Shown here piece after piece: positions 1 to 9,164 of a stretch of DNA of 64,000 bases (the first letter of the stretch is position 1; every line of letters begins with the position of its first letter). The notes beneath the pieces were generated by a model, which was given only the letters and a program-made list of their open reading frames with translations, did not search any database and was not told the origin of the DNA. Made by a program: the position numbers and the translations under genes. Origin of the DNA: Pachyseris speciosa (taxonomy: Eukaryota; Cnidaria; Anthozoa; Scleractinia; Pachyseridae); NCBI GenBank assembly GCA_016490735.1, contig JAEMWC010000050.1, forward strand, positions 1,287,001 through 1,351,000, in the 5' to 3' direction.

Positions 1-1054
1 GAGACAAAGTGTGATTCCCAGGAATTGATAACCTTGTGGAGGAGAAAGTGAAGAACTGTCTCTCGTGTCAAGCCTCCACAGTGAAGTCACCACCACCAGA
101 ACCTCTGCGAATGACTCCACTTCCCACTGCACCGTGGAGCGAAGTTGCAGTTGACTTTGCCGGACCATTTCCATCGGGTGATTACATAATGGGGTAACTG
201 ACGAATTCAGTCGTTTTCCTGAAGTAGAAATGCTCACTTCAGTTTCAGCCAGAGCTGTGATCCCTAAGTTAGATGCCATATTTGCAAGACAAGGCATACC
301 CGACGTTCTCAAGAGTGACAATGGTCCTCCATTTAACGGGTCAGAGTTTAAAAACTTTGCTGACTTGTTAGGATTCAAGCACAGAAGTATCACACCTTAC
401 CGGCCCAAAGCCAATGGTGAAGCAGAACGTTTAGTCCAGACTCTTGATAAAAACATTCGCATAGCCCATTTGGAAGGCAAAAATTGGAAACAAGAGCTAT
501 ACAAGTTCTTACGTCAGTACCGTGCCACACCTCATTCCACCACCAATGTGTCACCAAGCGAAGCTTTGAACAAACGAAAACTGAAGACCACAATCCCCGA
601 ACTCATCCAATTCAGACAAGATTCATCAGCAAACCTCTCTGAAAGAGATGCGTTACAGAAACAGAAGATGAAGATTTACGCTGACCACAAGACAAGTGCC
701 CGAGAGACACAAATCACTCCAGGAAACATTGTGCTTATGAGACAACCCAAACAGAATAAACTGAGCACACCGTACAATCCAAAACCTTTTGTTGTGGAAG
801 AGAAGAAAGGTTCAATGGTTACAGTGCGAAATGGATCTCAGACTATCACAAGAAATTCGTCACAGTTTAAAGTTGTTCCTAAACATCTCATGAATGGTCA
901 ACACGAATCTGGAAGAAAAGGTGTTTCAGATACACCTGTGGAGCAACCAAAACCAGCAGAAGCTAGAGAGAACATTCCTTTGAGGCGTTCGCAAAGGCAG
1001 ATCAGACCTCCCGTCAGATTCTCTGATTATGTGCAAACACTCTACTTGAAATAG
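1..1054 (+). pseudogene. Ty3/gypsy-type pol fragment: integrase
   Basis: This is the 3' part of a retrotransposon pol gene, encoding the enzyme that inserts retrotransposon cDNA. Near base 55 the frame reads NCLSCQ, the second half of the integrase HHCC zinc finger. The catalytic core follows: VDFAGP (first Asp, about base 150), KSDNGPPF (second Asp, about base 320) and NGEAERL (Glu, about base 415). This is the D,D,E pattern of retroviral-type integrases. A basic C-terminal region ends at the stop at 1052-1054. The frame breaks near 193 (stop TAA right after IMG), so the first Asp and the long ORF from about 203 are in different frames. The 5' part lies outside the window. The family assignment to Ty3/gypsy rests on the motif spacing and on the polypurine tract just downstream. 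Confidence 0.88.
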
Positions 1055-1192
1055 TTTAAAGAAAACTAGTTTATTCTGCCTAAATAGATTTCTAAGTGTT
1101 GATATTCAAGGAACTGTTTTTCAGCCGAACATGTTTTTGTTTTGTTAATCATGCTACACTGTTGAGTGTTGAAGTAAGCTTGTTTCCATCCC

Positions 1193-1320
1193 AAGAAGAG
1201 GAGGGATGTAATGTCGTTAATCAGTCATAATTATGCGCATGTATTAAGAAACACGTGAGCGAGTAAAAACACTGGAACACAAGCATGGCGTTGTGTTTAC
1301 TTACACTTTGCTCGACACCA
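1193..1320 (+). mobile_element. Polypurine tract and partial 3' LTR of the gypsy element
   Basis: A purine-only run at 1193-1206 (AAGAAGAGGAGGGA) is followed at once by TGTAATG, the usual start of an LTR. It lies 140 bp after the integrase stop, where plus-strand priming would occur. The LTR runs into the microsatellite at about 1321, and I could not fix its 3' end. Confidence 0.6.
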
Positions 1321-1470
1321 CAGTACGTACGTAGGTATGTATGTATACATATGTATACGTATGTTTACATACGTATGTATACGTACGTACGTACGTATGT
1401 ATGTACGTACATACGTATGTACGTACGTACGTACGTACGTAGGTACGTACGTACATACAGACATACATCA
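1321..1470. repeat. ACGT/GTAT tetranucleotide microsatellite
   Basis: About 150 bp of interrupted ACGT, ATGT and ATAC repeats. A Tyr/Arg/Val-rich ORF read through it is a by-product of the repeat. It abuts the 3' tail of the antisense SINE at 1483-1829. Confidence 0.9.
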
Positions 1471-1482
1471 CTTTATTTACCC

Positions 1483-1829
1483 TCGGATTTTAGAGTAGCT
1501 TGTGCAGTTATTATCTCCGAGCATCTAACCATCAGATGTGAGATAGACCACCACACCGGGAACAACGTCCCCTACTCTTTTCGAACAGTGTGTGGGTTCT
1601 TTTACGTCCCACAGAATCAATTATGAAGAGTTGTGAGACGGGGCCTACGGTTTATCGTCCTTATCTGAGAAGACTAGAAAGTCTAACCCTTTGCAGATGT
1701 CATTACAAAGTCAGCACTTTCTCCTCAATTATTATTTAAAGACCCTGAGTGTTGGTCCGGCCGAGGATTGAACCAGCGACCTCCCGCACGCTAGTTCGGT
1801 GCTCTACCCCTGAGCTAACCGGTCGGCGA
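1483..1829 (-). mobile_element. tRNA-derived SINE, copy A
   Basis: On the minus strand the element starts with a tRNA-like head: box A TAGCTCAG near 1812 and a box B region GGTTCAATCC near 1770. The body is shared with the copies at 45306-45712 and 53497-53907, including CCTGAGTG-like, AGAAAGTGCTG and ACTTTCTAGTCTTCTC stretches. It ends in an AATAAAG tail. Box A and box B are the internal RNA polymerase III promoter in such elements. It lies just upstream of the duplicated TLDc exon. Confidence 0.82.
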
Positions 1830-1971
1830 ATACAAATTAATTTCACACAGAAAGATTCAACTGGTTCATCATTTACCACTAACTTTTCCTCGCAACAGAT
1901 CGGCAGTAGCTGCTCGGTGGTTTGTCAGCAAAGTTTCATTCCTATTATTTTTACTTCTCTTCCTTCCGTAG

Positions 1972-2285
1972 CCGCTCCTATTAAGGCCATAACAGACATC
2001 AAGTCGTTCCTGTTTTCACTGATTAATCCTTCCCGACGTTGCTTAAGGATCACTCCAAAGCCAGGTGCCCATGCCGGTATAGTGTGTGCCCTTAATTATG
2101 GTCCAACCTTCGGTAACCAGAGCGGCTTTGACCTTCAGGTGTGGAGTGGGAACACGATCGGCGGTGCTTCTCACCTTGGTAGCGGATTCTCGTGTCCGGC
2201 TATAAATGCGACTGGAGGAACCTATTTTACTGGCAGTGATTCTTTTCATGTGGATGAAGTGGAGGTGTTCAGAGTTGAAATGTAG
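1972..2285 (+). CDS. Terminal TLDc exon of an upstream BTB-TLDc paralogue
   Basis: This exon encodes the C-terminal half of a TLDc domain and is intact. It starts after a good 3' splice site (pyrimidine-rich run ending TTCCGTAG at 1971) and ends at TAG 2283-2285. At 314 bases it has exactly the length and phase of exon 3 of the gene at 20134-25199. Residues seen include SLINPSRR, YGPTFGNQSGFDLQVW and the terminal DEVEVFRVEM, which fits the conserved EVF end of TLDc domains. The absence of stops or frameshifts suggests a working gene whose earlier exons lie to the left. The gypsy element and the SINE would then sit in its last intron. It could also be an orphan exon moved by duplication. Confidence 0.72.
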
Positions 2286-2607
2286 AAGCAGGTGGACTTT
2301 CAGAGTTACAGAAGAGGTCGCATTAAATTTTTACATTAGTTTTGAGAAAGGTTCTTCATAGCTAGATCTTTGTTGGTACTGAACTAAAATAAATAAATCA
2401 CATTAAGCTTTAACCGTGGTCAATTCAAACAATGAAAAAAATCTTTAAAAGATAGAGTTTTTACTTTGAGAGCTTTTATTAATCATATATTAGAAGAATC
2501 CTTTAAAGCAAAGTATGTAGACGTTGGTCGGCGTTGTGTGTGACTTCCGGGTCCCGGATTTTAATCAGACTTTTATTTGGTTTATCAACGGAGTTGATTT
2601 CAAAAAT

Positions 2608-3439
2608 CTGAAGTTTCGAGTGTCAGCCCTTCGATTCGCTCTTAGGCTTTTATAGATTGTGCTAGCATAATTTTTAACATAATTTTTCCCATTTTTTAAG
2701 AAAAGTAGCGCTGCTAGTATAATTCACATATTTTGATAATTATCGGATCATATTTTAAGTTTGACAGGCACGTTGATTCCCAAATCCCAGTTATATGCTG
2801 ATGTTGCTCGCTGTTTTAGTGGTATTTGCAATTTACTGAACCCGGAAATGGGAGCCTGGGACTTTGATGCACGGGAGTCGGAAGTTAAGCAGAAGTCCCC
2901 TGGCAAACAGTGTCGGTACCAATACCTCTCATAGGGAAGGCTGCGCGAGTCGATTCGAGCGAAAACTTACAGCTCTCTCGGAGAAATGACAGGCCAGAAC
3001 AACCCACAATTGGCAGAGACAGTTCCCTACAGTCAACAAAGGGGAAGTACCATGAGAGACATGTCAGAGGCACGAAGATTTTTTGTGATGCTTGCAAAGA
3101 GATTGTCTTATCAAAGAGGAGTATTCTACAATCTCATTATCCGTCAAAGAAACACGGGAGTGCAAAAGAGAACATGAACAATAAACGGATACCAAAAAGG
3201 ATATCTATGGCTAACAAGAAGAAACCGCTTCTTATTAAGGAAAATGTAATTTGGACTTATTTCCCATGGTTTTTAAAGAGCACAGTTTAAAAAAGTAGCA
3301 TAATTGGGAAAAACGAGCATTATTTCAGCATAATTTGGCCAAAAAAGAGCAGTACTACTAGCATAATATGCTACTTTTACTAGCACAATCTATAAAAGCC
3401 TATTCGCTCCGAGGAAGGGCTAACGTTCGAAACGTCAGC
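2608..3439. mobile_element. Element bounded by inverted hammerhead-like motifs, copy 1
   Basis: The right end (3406-3439) reads GCTCCGAGGAAGGGCTAACG then TTCGAAACGTCAGC. The left end (2608-2640) carries the same motif inverted. Each resembles a minimal hammerhead ribozyme: a GCT/AGC stem I, a GGGC-TAAC-GTTC stem II, GAAA, and a GTC cleavage triplet. The core CTGANGA is altered (CCGAGGA), so self-cleavage is unlikely. Such short-stem hammerheads are known from Penelope-like elements and retrozymes. The interior has many TAGCATAAT repeats and the small ORF at 2910-3290. Confidence 0.5.
2910..3290 (+). CDS. Small zinc-finger-like ORF inside the hammerhead-bounded element
   Basis: The 126-codon ORF contains FCDACKEIVL followed by HYPSKKH, a C-x2-C...H-x4-H arrangement at about residues 58-82. 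This resembles a C2H2/BED-type DNA-binding finger of transposon proteins. A lysine-rich C-terminus follows. The first codon in this frame is not a clear ATG start. Copy 2 at about 25900-26400 has the same finger region split between frames, so the ORF is not kept intact. I cannot name the protein; it is probably a remnant of a transposon-encoded DNA-binding protein. Confidence 0.35.
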   Translation: MSVPIPLIGKAARVDSSENLQLSRRNDRPEQPTIGRDSSLQSTKGKYHERHVRGTKIFCDACKEIVLSKRSILQSHYPSKKHGSAKENMNNKRIPKRISMANKKKPLLIKENVIWTYFPWFLKSTV

Positions 3440-3477
3440 TTTTTGAAAAACTTATAAAAAAATAATGAAGCCTAAAA

Positions 3478-4718
3478 TAACATCATGTATTTAGACGCCA
3501 ATAATCTATATGGTTGGGCTATATCACAATATCTGCCTACTGGTGAATTCAAATAGCTGAGTGAAAAAAAGCAACAAAATTGATCTAGCAAAATACACTG
3601 ATGATTCCAAAAAAAAAATTAATTCTTAGAAGTTGATTTGGAATATGATGAAAAATCGCATGATCTTCACAATGACTATCCACTTTCTCCTGAAAAAATT
3701 CATGTAACTAAAATTCTATCAAATTATTGTGAAAATATCAGACAAAAATATGGTAGAGCAATTGGACAACTTCGAAAATTAATTCCAACCTTAAACAAAA
3801 ATGAAAATTACATTCTTCATTACAGAAACTTGAAATTTTACCTAGATTTAGGATTGAAAATAAGTAACAAAAGTCCATCGAGTCTTAAGGTTTAATCAAT
3901 CAGAATGGTTGAAACAATATATATATTTCAATATAAAGAAAAGAACTGATGCAAAAAAATGCATTTGAAAAATAATTCTTCTTCTTAATGAATAATAGTG
4001 TGTTTGGTAAAACAATGGCAAATGTAAGAAAACGTGTTGATCTTCGATTAATCATGCTCACAAAAGAGAAAAAAAACTATTAGAATTAGCTTCAAAACCA
4101 ACTTACATCTAGTTGCAATACATAAAATCAAAGAAAGTCTCCTTTTGAATATCCCTGCATATATTGGTATGTGTATTTTGGATTTGAGTAAGACACTGAT
4201 TATAATTTTCATTATAATTATACCAAACTAAAATATGGTCACAAAGCAAAATTATTATTCGCTGATACAGACAGTTTAACTTATGAAATCGAAGCTAAAA
4301 ATGTTTATAATGACTTCTGGCTTGATAAAGAAAAATGTGATAATAGTAACTACCCAAAGGATTCACAATATTATGACATAATAAATAAGAAAGTAATTGG
4401 AAAGTTAAAAGGCGAGGCTTCTGGAATTAAAATCTAAAATGTATTCCTTTAAGAAAATTAAAAGACAACAATGAAGAGAACAAAACTGGCAAAGGCATTA
4501 AGAAGAACATAATCAAAAAAGATATCAACCATGTAAATTATTATGATGTACTTTTCAACCACGAACAAATATATCAGAAAATGAAAACTATCAGAAGTCA
4601 AAATCATCAGTTAAGTAGTTATAATCTCAATAAAATTTCATTGTCTTGCTTCGATGATAAAAGATATATTAATGATAATGGTACAACAAGCTACGCTTAT
4701 GGTCATTATAAAATATAA
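3478..4718 (+). pseudogene. AT-rich family-B DNA polymerase (protein-primed type), C-terminal half
   Basis: This is the remnant of a replicative DNA polymerase of a Polinton-like or related virus-like element. The three palm motifs are readable in order. Motif A is YLDANNLYGWA at about 3487. Motif B is NNSVFGKTM at about 3996. Motif C is ADTDSLTYEIE at about 4262. LHNDYPLSPEKI and LHYRNLKFYLDLG lie between A and B. Stops and frameshifts occur throughout (for example TAG after FK near 3556, a shift near 3620 and TAA near 3893), so no product is possible. It ends near AYGHYKI at 4718. Base composition is far more AT-rich than the PolB genes at 30-33 kb and 62-64 kb, so it comes from a different element lineage. 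Confidence 0.85.
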
Positions 4719-6230
4719 AGGGTTAAAAGTCTGACTGTCAGTCAGGCAGTACAGCGACTTCAAGTATTTCCGAGAATCACTGAAGATGAATGATTTATCA
4801 AAGATGAATATCGCTATGGTGATTGATTCATCGAAGACGAATTGATTCGCCTGATTCGCCTTCAGCGAATACAGCGAATATCACATGATACTGAAAACAG
4901 AGTGAAGATGTAAGGAACCGCGCCTCTATTTCCGAGGGTACGATACCGCGGCTCTATACCGTACATAGAAGCAAGTATATTGAGCCGTGACAGGAAAAAT
5001 ATATAGTTTAAACCGTATTATTTAAAAACATATGGATTCAATAAATTAGTACAAGGACAAAAAATCAGAAGAGCCAGAACCTTCGCTTCACAGCGATTCA
5101 CTTCATTAATCGCGAACGCTTTTCCATCCCCTCTCGCATCTCACTCTCGGAGCTTGATTCACTTTGAATGCTCGCTCCTTCGGTTCGATTACTGCGGTGC
5201 CGAAAAGCTTGCTTCGGAATTCCAGTTTCCGTGAAATTGAACAAACATATAGAACCGTTAATTTTCTGCAAACGCACCGTCTTTGCTACAGCATATAGTT
5301 TTCTGTTTTTAGTACCGATTTTGGTTTAAAGATATAGAATCCATATTTTGGTAACCATTTCTTGGAAATATGGAATCCATATTTTGGAAACCATTTCTTG
5401 GAAAACCCTTTCTTGGAAAACCATTTGTTGGAAGCCATTTCATAAAATAAGAGTATAAAGCTTAGAGGATTCTAAGCCAGTGTTCAAAACTGGCTGAGAA
5501 CCGCTAAGTGCTATACTACTGGTATAATAAATATGCTTATAATAACATGAAATATGAAAAAAAAAAAAAGCAATTTAATTCATAGCTTTGGCGCTGTATG
5601 GAATTCTATTTTCATTTAGTTTTCTTGTTTTATTACATTACCAGATAACAAGATGAAAAGGTGTCAGAACACAGGTTCAAGGATAATGATTTAACAAGAA
5701 GATTATGGAAAACAAACGAACACTGAAGAAACCATAAGAAAGCAAGCGACAACAACAAAACAATAACCACATATTTAAAGGGGCTCTGTCGCGGGATAAA
5801 CTCAAAGGTGTATTCACAAAAATGCCCCCCCCCCCCCAATTAAAATTTTTGCAGTTTGTTTTAAGTTCTCTATGGCCACGGATGACAAGGAGGAAATGGA
5901 TTGAAACTTTCGATAACGTAAAAAAGGTAGACTAACTTTTTGAACTTACTCTGTCATAGAGTCTTGGAAATATCGCCAAAAAATAACACTAGTTTCTTTT
6001 CTTTCCAAGAAAAAGTGCTTACTCGCAATTCGAACAAACTTATAACAAGATTTCCCGTGACAGTGGCCCCTTAAGGTGGCAGCGGCAACAAAAATTTCGA
6101 ATGATTGTGCTAACTAGTCATCTTTATCACATCCTCCTCATTTGACACTCCAATCCTGATTTTGCTTAGAACATTGCTGCGCTATTCACCACAACTTATT
6201 CCTAAAATAAAGGAACTAAACATACATTTC
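4719..6230. other. Non-coding stretch with short tandem repeats and two hairpins
   Basis: No gene is seen. At 5333-5442 a unit containing TGGAATCCATATTTTGG and ACCATTTCTTGGAA is repeated, in full or in part, several times. At 5460-5477 GCTTAG and CTAAGC form a stem; at 5475-5494 AGCCAGT and ACTGGCT form another. A run of 13-14 C lies at about 5824-5837. The repeats may belong to the same decayed element as the polymerase to the left. Confidence 0.5.
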
Positions 6231-6239
6231 GCAGACAGT

Positions 6240-6775
6240 CTTGCTTTGATTCGAACTGACACCCATCCAAGAAAAATGTCGAACGTTGCAAACAGAGGAC
6301 GGTTTGTTTGTGAAGACCAATAAGCAGATGCCTACAAAGTCTTAGAAGGATTTTCCAGGCCACTACCCTTTAGAAGACGTGAAAGCACTCAGCAAAATTA
6401 TACTCGACTCTCGTCTTGGCGCCAGCACTTGCAAAACTGTAGACAAAAGCAAAACAACGACGATGGAATTTGCACTCAAAGAACTGATTTACCTTGACTC
6501 GACTGCACGTAGTTATGCCCCTCAGCAATCCTTTCAAGGAAATTGTCTAATTCTTCTGACACTGGTGTAATAAAAAAGGGATTAGCGACTCTGGCATCGG
6601 CTACCAGCACCTTGGACAACTCTTTGAAAAATATGGCAAAAAAAAAGGCCTTCTTGCCATTCTTGCAAATCCAGGAACAGCATTAGTCGTCTCATCTGCT
6701 CGTCGTTTAGTACGTGGTACTGACCCAGTTGTTTTCCACCGAATTCTCAACCATTTTAACAGAGGATTACAATAG
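6240..6775 (+). pseudogene. Decayed coding remnant, family uncertain
   Basis: Two plus-strand frames look protein-coding. One, about 6379-6570, contains FALKELIYLDSTARSYAPQQ. The other, about 6586-6775, contains GIGYQHLGQLFEKYGKKKG and LLAILANPGTALVVSSARRL and ends at TAG 6773-6775. Composition and repeated hydrophobic-charged pattern suggest one former gene broken by a frameshift near 6575. I have an unproven impression that similar stretches occur in multicopy cnidarian genes. No catalytic motif is visible, and I name no function. Confidence 0.4.
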
Positions 6776-6789
6776 GAAAGGGAGAAAAC

Positions 6790-8600
6790 AGCGCATTCTC
6801 TGATTGCTTGTTGTTGTTTTTCGCATGAGAGGAACGTCGAGGAACCCAGCTGAATGCTGTTCATGCGAAGTTGATGGAAAAATTGAGACTGAGTGCTTTT
6901 GCGGCCTTGCCAGAAGCATGGCGATTTCTAACGATCCACTCGTTAGAATTTGAAGAAATTTGGCAAAAAAAAAAAAAATTCAGAAACCAAGTGAATTATC
7001 TATCACAAAATATCTGAAATTTAACAGAGGGGATTTCAAATAATACAGAACATGGAATGAAAACGATAAACAGCGAATTCCGAAAACTGTGTCTGTCAAA
7101 ATTTTATTAGAACAATTTTGAAAGAAAGGATTTTACGTGAATTCGTTGTTGGCAAAAGATGACAAAAATCTAAAGACTGAATTTTTTTAAATAAACAAAA
7201 ACAATCTTTTAAGCCTGGTTTTTTTCGGTTCCATTGCCATGGCAACGACACACACCTTAACCAAAATGCAACAATAAACCCCCTCTTTGGTTGTTCTTGA
7301 CTCTAGCGAAAAATGGGCGCCCGAGCGTAAATAGGTGAATTATAATGGTGAATTAGACATAGGTACTTGAAAACTGTGTTCGGCCACCTTAATTTCTTCG
7401 TGCTTCGAAGAAGCAACAGGTAACTGCGACGTTCAACTAATCGGGGAGAGGAGGTTTAGGCGAAAGCCCGTTGGATAGAGACGGTTTGGAAATGACTCAT
7501 AGCCTGGACTTTATCTGTTTCCATTTCACGTGAAAGCTGCCGTAGGTTTGATTTTCAAAGGCAATCTGTTTCTCGTTGACATAATTATCTCGGAACTTTG
7601 AAGAAGTAAAGCCGAATGCGGGACATGCGGCTCTTATACAGGATCGATTAATTGGGTTCTAGCTTGTAATAAACAGTGAAAGAACAGAAGTTAGATTTAC
7701 AGGTGTCAAGTCGTAGTCCTAGAAAAGTCATCATGTAGATTGAGTCTGGATGGCGATGACTGGGCACTTTATCTGGCCGTGAAAAAGTCAATCAAATCAA
7801 GATGGAAGACAACAATAAAGGGGCACTCCGAATATAAATGAATGATCGTCTCCTCGTAATCGGTACATAACGGCTACAAAAGCTAGTTGATCTTAGGCAG
7901 GAAGTTTGTGGATATAAACAAATGCAAAAATTTAATGGAAATCCTTCCCAGACTGCATTAGCCTCCTGTGTAGACGTCTTTGGACTCGTCACAAGTTCCT
8001 CCCCCACGAGGAACGCGTGACGAGGTGAAAGACTATGTGGAAACGTTTGCTTTTACAGTTGGCTAGGGTAGACTAGTCTGTTTTTGTTGGTAAGTTGGTT
8101 GGCTTTTTCGGTTTGTTTGTTTTGGAGAGAGAGTATGAACCGGCCAACCTCCAGGTAAAAAGAAAAATGGCTCCGCTTCCCACAACTTTTATTGTGTGAA
8201 TAATTATGTAAAATATCGGCTCCTAGACATGTCACGATTTAGTATAAAAGCTCGTTTAGCGTTATGTGTATCCTGCCTGACAGGCGCTGTTGAATTTTAC
8301 CAATACTACAACGTTGAAACAACTCTCGTACACACAGCACAGAAAAGAATATAACTTACTCATACGAAAAATTTGAACGACGAACAATTATTAACGGGAA
8401 ACAAGGGTCTAGAAAAATTTCACCTAAAATGAAAGTTTATACGGTGAAATAACTGATAATAACATTGATTTGACCTGTCATCAATTTCTTTACCGGTAAT
8501 CGAGGACAAAAAGTTGATATTTTCTTCCCGTGGGCCGCCATCTTTGCTGTGACGTCACATTAGACAAGGCGGGCTGGATTGAGAAGATGTAAACAGTGAT
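6790..8600. other. No recognisable gene
   Basis: AT-rich DNA with only short ORFs that show no conserved pattern. I see no RNA gene or clear repeat here. Confidence 0.5.
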
Positions 8601-9164
8601 ATGGATAGTGAGAACGATTCGATTCTCGACCTAGATATCTCTTCAAATTTGGCAATACACCGGTTTATGTTTGAACCACGAAAGGGATGGTCCTCAGAAG
8701 AAGAAGTTGACTTCAGCATGGCTCATGGTAAACAAGAAACAGAAGAAACCGAAGCCGAGGTAGCATTCCATCGATCGCGCCTTGGCCGATCACGAATTGT
8801 GCATCTGCGGCAATTGCCAGGTTTTGTCTACAGAAACCGAAAGCATTTGCTGGCAAGAGATGGCCGTTCTGGGAGACCGACTTTAAAAAGTCGACTTTTC
8901 CAATAACCGAACGCGCAGGGATTATAATCGCACAATCTGCTCGCCAGGCGTGCAGGCGAACTTTTACTAGTACTGGGATAATTGTTGTCAACTTATCCAG
9001 GAACGCTGCACAGATACATAACAGAACACGAGTCCTTTCAACTTGTCCGTTTGTTAGCGGATGTTTTAACGACTGCTCTTGTCGGACTTAATCATGTGCG
9101 CGGTGATCCACTAGAAGGTCCCTCAGAATGTACCGTAAGGGTTTACAACAGAGTAATCTCGTGA
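8601..9164 (+). pseudogene. P2X7-type C-terminal (ballast) zinc domain protein, broken
   Basis: The ORF starts at ATG 8601 with an acidic N-terminus (MDSENDSILDLDI). A frameshift near 8765 leads to ADHELCICGNCQVLSTETES, a CxCGxC cluster followed by ICWQE. A second break near 8895 leads, in the frame from 8982, to YITEHESFQLVRLL and NHVRGDPLEG. The order acidic head, CxCGxC...C, then a TEHE/F segment is that of proteins carrying the intracellular C-terminal domain of P2X7 receptors as a stand-alone, zinc-binding module. No membrane segments are seen, so this is not a receptor. The breaks could be introns, but I see no good splice sites, so decay is more likely. Confidence 0.55.

Larger units (their letters stand above)
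1843..3465 (+). repeat. Segmental duplication, copy 1 (matches 24753-26547)
   Basis: About 1.6 kb is repeated in the same orientation near 25 kb. The shared part starts with CACACAGAAAGATTCA. It includes the end of an intron, the whole TLDc terminal exon, its 3' flank and the hammerhead-bounded element. Copy 2 has about 170 bp extra, mainly at 25290-25440 and 25530-25560. This suggests duplication of the whole BTB-TLDc gene, with the upstream copy's first exons left of the window. Confidence 0.85.

Noticed and set aside
1285..1626. 113-codon ORF rich in Tyr, Val and Arg
   Set aside because: Produced by the ACGT/GTAT microsatellite and the antisense SINE.
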